This document shows, piece by piece, positions 51,376 to 56,412 of a stretch of 56,412 bases of DNA (positions within the stretch are counted from its first letter, which is position 1; each line of letters opens with the position of its first letter). The DNA is from Pseudomonadota bacterium (GTDB lineage: Bacteria > Myxococcota_A > Polyangia > Polyangiales > Polyangiaceae). The position numbers and the translations under genes were made by a program. The notes under the pieces are model-generated. The model saw nothing but the letters and a program-made list of their open reading frames with translations. It had not been told where the DNA came from and made no database searches. The stretch lies in NCBI GenBank assembly GCA_023428245.1, contig JAEYYX010000060.1, forward strand, positions 1-56,412, written 5' to 3'.

Positions 51376-53127
51376 ATGCTAAAAACACGAAGTTTCTTTG
51401 CCTTGAGCCTCTTCCTGGCCGCCTGCTCGGGCGCCCAGGATCCGGGCGCGGAGGGCGGGGATTCCGGTGATACGTCCGGGACCGGCGCGGCCTCGAGCGG
51501 GACCGGATCCCAAGGAAACGGCGGCGGACCACCCGGTGGAAGCGGCGGTTCGACAGGCGATCGAGGCAACCCCAAGCCCTGTGCCCCAGGGGTGCCCGGG
51601 ACAAGCCAGCTCCGCCGCCTCACAAACGCCCAATACGACAAGACAGTCGCCAAGCTGCTCGGCCTGACTGGCCTCTCCGGCTCGCCACCCTCTTCGCTCC
51701 TCGTCCCCGATCAAACCGGCAGCATGACAGGTCAGATGTGGGGCGCCTACCAGAGCGTCGCCGAACAGATCGCTCGCGAGGTCATGGTCGACCCGAACCT
51801 TCGGAAAAACTTCTTGAAATGTGAGCTCACTGGCGACGGCGCCGCCTGTCTCTCCAAGACGATCGACGAGTTCGGTCGGCGCGCCTTCCGGCGTCCTCTC
51901 GATGCGAACGATAGGGCCCGCTTCCAGAAATTGGTGAGCGAGGGCGCCGCTATGACTCCGAACGGCACGGCCGAGGAGGTCGCGGAGCTGCTCCTGTACG
52001 GCGTCCTGATTTCGTCGGGCTTCCTGGAGCGCCAAGAACTCACCGGGACAGAGGACATGGTCGGGCGCGTCGCGCTCTCGAGCCACGAAATCGCCTCACG
52101 CCTCTCTTACATGCTGACGGGCACGATGCCCGACGAGCTCCTGAGCCAAGCCGCCGACGAGGGCGCGCTCTCGACTCCTGAACAGATCCTCGAACACGCG
52201 ACGCGTCTCCTCGCGACGCCCGAAGCCCGGGAAGTCGTCGCCCGCTACCATCGCGACTACCTCGGCTACATCCCAGGCAACTCTCGCTGGGACTCGCCGG
52301 CGCGTGTTGGAAAAGCGCCAGATTTCACGAAATTCAAGAAAGAGCTGGTTCCCGCCATGATGGCCGAGACAGAGAAGCTCTTCGACACGGTCACCTTCGA
52401 CCAAGGAGGATCGTTCAAAGACCTGCTCCTGACTCAGGTAGGCTTCGTGAATGCTGGTACCGCTGCGCTCTACGGCGTGAGCGGCGACTTCGGCAGCGAG
52501 CTCAGCGAGGTCGACCTCGGCCCGGAGCGACCCGGCTTCCTGACGCGACTGGCGTTTCTCGCCGGATTCTCCGACTTTGACCGCGCTTCCCCGATTCTCC
52601 GCGGCGCCTTCATCAGTCAGCACGTGATCGGGGTGCACCTCGATAGCCCCGATCCAAACGCAATCAACACGCCGCTGCCGACGAGCGCAGATCTCGACAC
52701 CAACCGAAAACAGGTCGACGCCCAGACCTCCGGCGGACCGTGCCTCGAGTGTCACCACACATACATCAATCCGCCCGGCTTCGTGATGGAGGCCTTCGAT
52801 ACTGTCGGCGCGCCTCAGACCACTGAAAGCCGAACCGGCGCGCCCATCGACACGAAGGCCGAGATCACACTCTCCCTCAGCGCTGAGCCCATTGCGGTGA
52901 ACTCACCCGCTGAGCTCATGGAAGTCATCGCCACATCCCAGGAGGCGAACCGCTTCTACGCTCAATCGCTCGTGAGCAGCGCCTACGAGCGCACCCCGAA
53001 CAGTAACGACGCCTGCGTCGTCGATGAACTCGGCACGAAACTCACAGCCGGGTACGCCATTCGGGACTTGCTCGCGGATCTCGCGAGAACCGAGGCCTTC
53101 CGCACCAGAACTATCGAGGAGAACTGA
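51376..53127 (+). CDS. DUF1592-type lipoprotein with CxxCH motif
   Basis: A 583-residue predicted lipoprotein (lipobox LAAC, about residue 17) with a Gly/Ser linker. The body follows the planctomycete/myxobacterial DUF1587-1592-1588-1585 order: QLRRLTNAQYDKTVAKLLGL, FGRRAFRRPLDANDRARFQKL, LSYMLTGTMPDELL and, near the end, GGPCLECHHTYINPPGFVMEAFD. The CLECH gives a CxxCH haem-attachment site, so a c-type cytochrome function is possible. The ATG at 51376 is the one that precedes the signal sequence. The DUF1552 gene starts 11 bases after the stop and is coupled. Confidence 0.85.
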   Translation: MLKTRSFFALSLFLAACSGAQDPGAEGGDSGDTSGTGAASSGTGSQGNGGGPPGGSGGSTGDRGNPKPCAPGVPGTSQLRRLTNAQYDKTVAKLLGLTGLSGSPPSSLLVPDQTGSMTGQMWGAYQSVAEQIAREVMVDPNLRKNFLKCELTGDGAACLSKTIDEFGRRAFRRPLDANDRARFQKLVSEGAAMTPNGTAEEVAELLLYGVLISSGFLERQELTGTEDMVGRVALSSHEIASRLSYMLTGTMPDELLSQAADEGALSTPEQILEHATRLLATPEAREVVARYHRDYLGYIPGNSRWDSPARVGKAPDFTKFKKELVPAMMAETEKLFDTVTFDQGGSFKDLLLTQVGFVNAGTAALYGVSGDFGSELSEVDLGPERPGFLTRLAFLAGFSDFDRASPILRGAFISQHVIGVHLDSPDPNAINTPLPTSADLDTNRKQVDAQTSGGPCLECHHTYINPPGFVMEAFDTVGAPQTTESRTGAPIDTKAEITLSLSAEPIAVNSPAELMEVIATSQEANRFYAQSLVSSAYERTPNSNDACVVDELGTKLTAGYAIRDLLADLARTEAFRTRTIEEN

Positions 53128-53137
53128 GGTGACCACC

Positions 53138-54682
53138 GTGAACAAGAGAGCACTGAATCGCCGCATTTTCCTGAAGGGCCTCGGCGGAGCGCTCGTCGCC
53201 GCGCCCTTCCTCCCCTCGGTCCACGAGCGCTGGGCCAAAGCGCAGGGTCTACCTACAAACAAGCCGATCCGCTCAATCATCTACTTCACACACAACGGCT
53301 GCGTGACTGACTATTGGTTTCCGACGAAGGAAAGCGGCCCCCTCGATGCTGAGGCGCTCGCCGGAACAACCCTCGAACCGCTCACACCTTATGTGAACAA
53401 GCTGTGCTTCCCGCGCGGGCTCAAGGCCTACAATTCTTACGGTGAGATCCAGACAGTCGACCCCCACGATCAGGCCATGGGCTCCAAGCTCACCTGCGCC
53501 ACGATCGATCCCGAAGGCTCCCGCTACGCCACGAGCCACTCCATCGACCACGAGATCGCGAAACAGATCAATCCAGGCGGTGCCGCGCCGCTCGTGCTCT
53601 CCGTGAGCGGCGGCAGCGGCACAAACATCAAAGATGTCATGAGCTTTTCAGCGCCGGGCGTCGCCTACCCGGCCATCTCGAATCCCCAGACCGTCTACAA
53701 CAACCTGACCAACCTGCTCGGTAGCGGCAGCGGCGAGCCGAGCCCCGACGACTACAAGTTGAAACGCGGCAAAGGCATCGCTGACTTGATTCGAGGCGAT
53801 CTCGAAGCGCTCCAGCGCGTCAACATGAGCAAGCGAGATCAGCAGCGCGTCCAAGATTGGCTCGATCTGATCACCGACGTGACAGCCCCGGTCCAGGTCG
53901 CCGCCGGCTGCACCACGGACAACGCAACCGCTCTCGGCGTCACCGCGGAAACGGTCAAGGCCGTGAGCGGCGGCGGCTTCCAGTCGAGCGGGACAGTCTC
54001 CGGCTCCGCGGACATGATGTTCAAGTTGATGGCGCTGACGATGATGTGCGACCAAAATCGCTCCTTCATCTTCACCTATCCCGGTTATTTCACCTTCAAC
54101 TGGGACGGCATCGCTCACGAAAAGGACCACCACGGCCTTTCCCACCGCGTGGGCTCGGCGGCGGTCGGTGGCCCCTGTTACACAGACTCGAGCGGCCGCT
54201 CCTCCGTCGAGCTCTTGCACGAAATCGACGCCTGGTTCGTCGGGAAGTACGTGAAGCTCATCGAAACCCTCGACAGCATCGACGAAGGCGACTCGAAACT
54301 CCTCGACAATTGCCTCGTGACCTGGACTCAGGAAATCTCCGACGGCGCCGCCCACAACACCAACAATCAACCCATGATCATCGCCGGCAGCGGCGGCGGT
54401 TACATCAAACAAGGCGTCATCGTGCAGCTCGACGAGCGCCCGGCCGATCGCGGCAAGAGCACCTACGAGTGTGGCCCGAACGACACCAACGAAGACGCTG
54501 GTTTCTCGAGCGGCTCGACCACGGGCAACGTTCCGATCAACAAACTCTGGGTCACCATCGCCAACGCAACGGGCTGTGAGGCGCCGGGCGGCGGCCCCAT
54601 GACGCACTTCGGCCAATTCGATAGCCGGAGCCTCGACGCGGGCATTACAAGCCCCGGCGAGCTCGACGCGCTCAGGGCCTGA
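53138..54682 (+). CDS. DUF1552 protein with Tat signal
   Basis: A 514-residue exported protein of the DUF1552 family. The N-terminus LNRRIFLKGLGGALVAAPFLP is a twin-arginine signal (R-R-x-F-L-K). The body has SIIYFTHNGCVTDYWFP, HDQAMGSKLTC, YATSHSIDHEIAKQI and VTWTQEISDGAAHNTNNQPM, conserved in the family; its biochemical function is unknown. The Tat route implies folding, possibly with a cofactor, before export. GTG at 53138 is preceded by GAGGTGA; the GTG at 53129 is an alternative. The coupled DUF1592 partner suggests a shared complex. Confidence 0.88.
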   Translation: MNKRALNRRIFLKGLGGALVAAPFLPSVHERWAKAQGLPTNKPIRSIIYFTHNGCVTDYWFPTKESGPLDAEALAGTTLEPLTPYVNKLCFPRGLKAYNSYGEIQTVDPHDQAMGSKLTCATIDPEGSRYATSHSIDHEIAKQINPGGAAPLVLSVSGGSGTNIKDVMSFSAPGVAYPAISNPQTVYNNLTNLLGSGSGEPSPDDYKLKRGKGIADLIRGDLEALQRVNMSKRDQQRVQDWLDLITDVTAPVQVAAGCTTDNATALGVTAETVKAVSGGGFQSSGTVSGSADMMFKLMALTMMCDQNRSFIFTYPGYFTFNWDGIAHEKDHHGLSHRVGSAAVGGPCYTDSSGRSSVELLHEIDAWFVGKYVKLIETLDSIDEGDSKLLDNCLVTWTQEISDGAAHNTNNQPMIIAGSGGGYIKQGVIVQLDERPADRGKSTYECGPNDTNEDAGFSSGSTTGNVPINKLWVTIANATGCEAPGGGPMTHFGQFDSRSLDAGITSPGELDALRA

Positions 54683-54717
54683 GGCGTTCGGCCACCGTGC
54701 CGATGACGATATGCGCA

Positions 54718-54736
54718 GGCGGCCTCCACCGCCGCC
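54718..54736. terminator. Hairpin between convergent DUF1552 and lipoprotein genes
   Basis: GGCGGC-N7-GCCGCC is a perfect 6-bp stem in the short gap between convergent stop codons; it could serve both directions, though no T-tract is seen. Confidence 0.35.
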
Positions 54737-54748
54737 ATTCGAGGCCCT

Positions 54749-55426
54749 TTAGAGCTCTCCTCCGCGCTTCGCGCCGTTTTCAATCCAGGCGCGGAGCTCG
54801 AGCACGGCATACTCCGGCCAACAGGTCGGGTAGCCCTGGTCCTCGGGAGGGCAGTTCGCCGGCATCACGAAGTCCCCACATTTCCGCGTCATCAGGAGCA
54901 CAATCGCGCTCGTGTCCGGGGAACCCGGATCGACCAGCGGCGCGTCGCCGCACTCTTTGACCCGCGTCGAAAACAGCGTCTCGTAGAGCGAGGTCCCCGC
55001 CTGACAGAAAGAGCCCGGGCCGCCCATGCGCTCTGAGTCCTTCGCCAAGCAGAGCATTTCCGTCCCGCCGTGACAGATCGAGTTTCCGCACTCGGCCCCC
55101 ACGCGCAGCTCCGTCGTCGCCCAGTCTGCGCCACCGAGGACCGAGCCACCGGAACCGCCGCTCGTCACAGATCCCCCGTCCGCGCTCGCGCCTCCGGTCG
55201 ATGGAGCGCCTCCCGCGACCTCGCCGCCCACACCCTGACCGGCCGTCCCTTCGCCGCCTGCGCTCGAGCCTCCCGTTGAGGACGCGCCTCCAGAATCACT
55301 CACACCACCGGTCGTCAGCGCTCCGCCCGCTCCGTCGCCCGGCGCGGCTTCAGAACATGCAACCGCGAGAACCCCGAAAACGAACCCCAGAGCCCCCGGG
55401 GCAGAAAGAAGTCGACCGCAAGACAA
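54749..55426 (-). CDS. Gly/Ser-rich lipoprotein with CxxxxCH motif
   Basis: A 225-residue predicted lipoprotein: signal SAPGALGFVFGVLAVAC, then a long Gly/Ser/Ala linker, then a compact Cys-containing domain with ECGNSICHGG (C-x4-C-H), SFCQAGTSLY and KCGDFVMPANCPPE. The CxxxxCH is a non-standard haem-attachment-like spacing. TTG at 55426 (GAGG upstream) is the best start, because no ATG fits; the ATG-initiated frame reaching 55798 would overlap bioD. It converges on the DUF1592/DUF1552 pair, whose first protein has a CxxCH motif. Confidence 0.65.
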   Translation of the reverse strand: MSCGRLLSAPGALGFVFGVLAVACSEAAPGDGAGGALTTGGVSDSGGASSTGGSSAGGEGTAGQGVGGEVAGGAPSTGGASADGGSVTSGGSGGSVLGGADWATTELRVGAECGNSICHGGTEMLCLAKDSERMGGPGSFCQAGTSLYETLFSTRVKECGDAPLVDPGSPDTSAIVLLMTRKCGDFVMPANCPPEDQGYPTCWPEYAVLELRAWIENGAKRGGEL

Positions 55427-55487
55427 GCAGGAGCCTCTCTGCCTTTGTGGCCGCGGCTCCTCGAAATAGGCAGGACTTTCGGACTTT

Positions 55488-56348
55488 TTATGGTTCCGCG
55501 GGCGCGACCAGGAGCTCGATGGGCGCGCCGTCCGGGGCGGTAAACCGCGGCAAAACAACGCGCTCGAGCTCCGCTCGGTTGGTCCCCGTGGAGGAGTCAG
55601 GGCGACTCGCAGAGAGGAGGACGACGTGGACCGGCGTGCGTTTGGCCCCGGCGCGCGACCCTCGAGTTTCTCCGGCCGAGCCTTCGGGATGCTCGGCTTC
55701 GCGGGGGGACGAGACCGGCGGCGCTCGGCGCGCTTCAAGGGACCCAGCGTGACCAGGAGTGAACTCTTCGAGCGCGCTGAGCGCCGCCCGCACATCATGG
55801 AGCACTCCCAATCGATCGGGCGCGACGAGCACGACGAGCGACGGCTCGAGCGCTCGAATCAAATCGGCGTTCACCATCGTCTCACTAAGAGGCGAAAATG
55901 CGCCCCCCGCCGTCTCCACCCACGTCACCTCGGGGGCGCGCGCGCGCTCGAGCCCCCGGGTCCACTCGACAATTTCCGACAGCTCGAGCGCGCGCCCGGC
56001 GCGGCGGGCCGCGAGGTGCGGAGAGAGGGGCTCGGGGAGCCCATAACAAGGAAATGCCGTAAAAATGCCCGCCGCGCCGAGGCGCTCGTAGTCCGCCTCG
56101 CCCGGCCGGAGCTCCGCGAGCCCACTTTCGACCGGCTTGACCCCGAGCGCCCGCGCCCCCCGGGCCGCGAGCGCGCCGAGGGCGCGCGTCGAGATGAACG
56201 TCTTTCCAATCTCCGTGCCCGTTCCGAGCACCAGGATGCGACAAGGAGCGTCGCCGCGCGCCCCTTCTTCCGTCTTCCATTGTCCGCGCGCTCGCCCGCG
56301 CGCGGCGGCGAGCTCCGCAAGACGTTCAGCCCAGGCTCGCCTCGTCAC
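55488..56348 (-). CDS. bioD: Dethiobiotin synthetase with repeat-derived insertion
   Basis: A 286-residue enzyme that closes the ureido ring of dethiobiotin in biotin synthesis. GTGTEIGKTFIST (P-loop, about residues 42-54), GVKPVESG (about 69-76), VETAGGAFSPLSE and LVVLVAPDRLGVLHDVRAAL are the BioD landmarks. Residues about 205-236, read from the 92-bp repeat, interrupt the region between that helix and the next strand (VHVVLLS). Without about 45 inserted residues and the N-terminal extension it would be of normal length. The GTG at 56348 follows GGGGGAC and is the first start after an in-frame stop. Confidence 0.88.
   Translation of the reverse strand: MTRRAWAERLAELAAARGRARGQWKTEEGARGDAPCRILVLGTGTEIGKTFISTRALGALAARGARALGVKPVESGLAELRPGEADYERLGAAGIFTAFPCYGLPEPLSPHLAARRAGRALELSEIVEWTRGLERARAPEVTWVETAGGAFSPLSETMVNADLIRALEPSLVVLVAPDRLGVLHDVRAALSALEEFTPGHAGSLEARRAPPVSSPREAEHPEGSAGETRGSRAGAKRTPVHVVLLSASRPDSSTGTNRAELERVVLPRFTAPDGAPIELLVAPAEP
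55644..55735. repeat. 92-bp dispersed repeat, copy 2 (inside bioD)
   Basis: It has the same length as copy 1, no gaps, 81 of 92 identical. In the bioD frame (minus strand) it encodes SSPREAEHPEGSAGETRG and flanking residues. The central GCCGAGC-N9-GCTCGGC makes a perfect 7-bp stem. Its 92-base length is not a multiple of three, so flanking bases must have supplied the frame. Confidence 0.9.
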
Positions 56349-56412
56349 AACCGTCCCCCGCCGTGATTTCCGCGCGCCATCGCCCCGAACGAGCTCTCAC
56401 GGTCGCGCCGTC

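Noticed and set aside
55427..55798. 5' extension of the CxxxxCH lipoprotein frame
   Set aside because: It overlaps bioD on the same strand and lacks a signal peptide at its own N-terminus; it contains the repeat read in another frame.

Overview
The window looks like chromosome of a GC-rich Myxococcota (Polyangia-type deltaproteobacterium). This is inference from gene content: many lipoproteins with Gly/Ser/Ala-rich linkers, a Ser/Thr kinase next to TPR-PEGA and Cys-rich lipoprotein genes, a DUF1592/DUF1552 pair, sigma-54-like promoters, and an exopolysaccharide locus of the Myxococcus eps type. No rRNA, tRNA, IS element, prophage or CRISPR array was recognised.

Layout. 0-5.8 kb: two tandem paralogous Gly-rich lipoproteins behind a sigma-54-like promoter, a cyclic-nucleotide-binding protein, a GNAT acetyltransferase, rpe, a lipoprotein metallopeptidase, a small unknown protein behind a second sigma-54-like promoter, and a two-gene module with a nucleotidyltransferase-like protein. 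5.8-10.4 kb: a MoxR / DUF58 / transglutaminase operon. 10.4-21.5 kb: an orphan ABC ATPase, two secreted beta-propeller lipoproteins, an MscS channel, a DUF354 protein, and a secreted metalloprotease coupled to an unknown exported protein. 21.7-25.4 kb: serS, an SRPBCC protein and two envelope proteins.

25.4-41.7 kb is a complete Wzx/Wzy-type exopolysaccharide locus: priming transferase, Wza-like exporter, Wzz/BY-kinase fusion, Wzy-like polymerase, GT2, an opposed GT4-GH16-GT4 block, GT2, GT4 and a Wzx-like flippase. The long leader before it carries a duplicated motif-rich module of about 170-200 bp. 41.7-45.3 kb: a Phd/VapC toxin-antitoxin pair, a frameshifted small gene, and cydAB. 45.4-50.7 kb: a signalling operon (Cys-rich lipoprotein, TPR-PEGA protein, membrane Ser/Thr kinase) and a Gly-rich lipoprotein. 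51.4-56.4 kb: the DUF1592/DUF1552 pair, a convergent lipoprotein with a CxxxxCH motif, and bioD.

The most unusual signal is a 92-bp repeat with two gap-free copies at 81/92 identity. One copy lies in a gene-free stretch (50952-51043). The other (55644-55735) sits in frame inside bioD, where it supplies about 31 residues of an insertion in an otherwise ordinary dethiobiotin synthetase. This resembles a protein-coding interspersed palindromic element.
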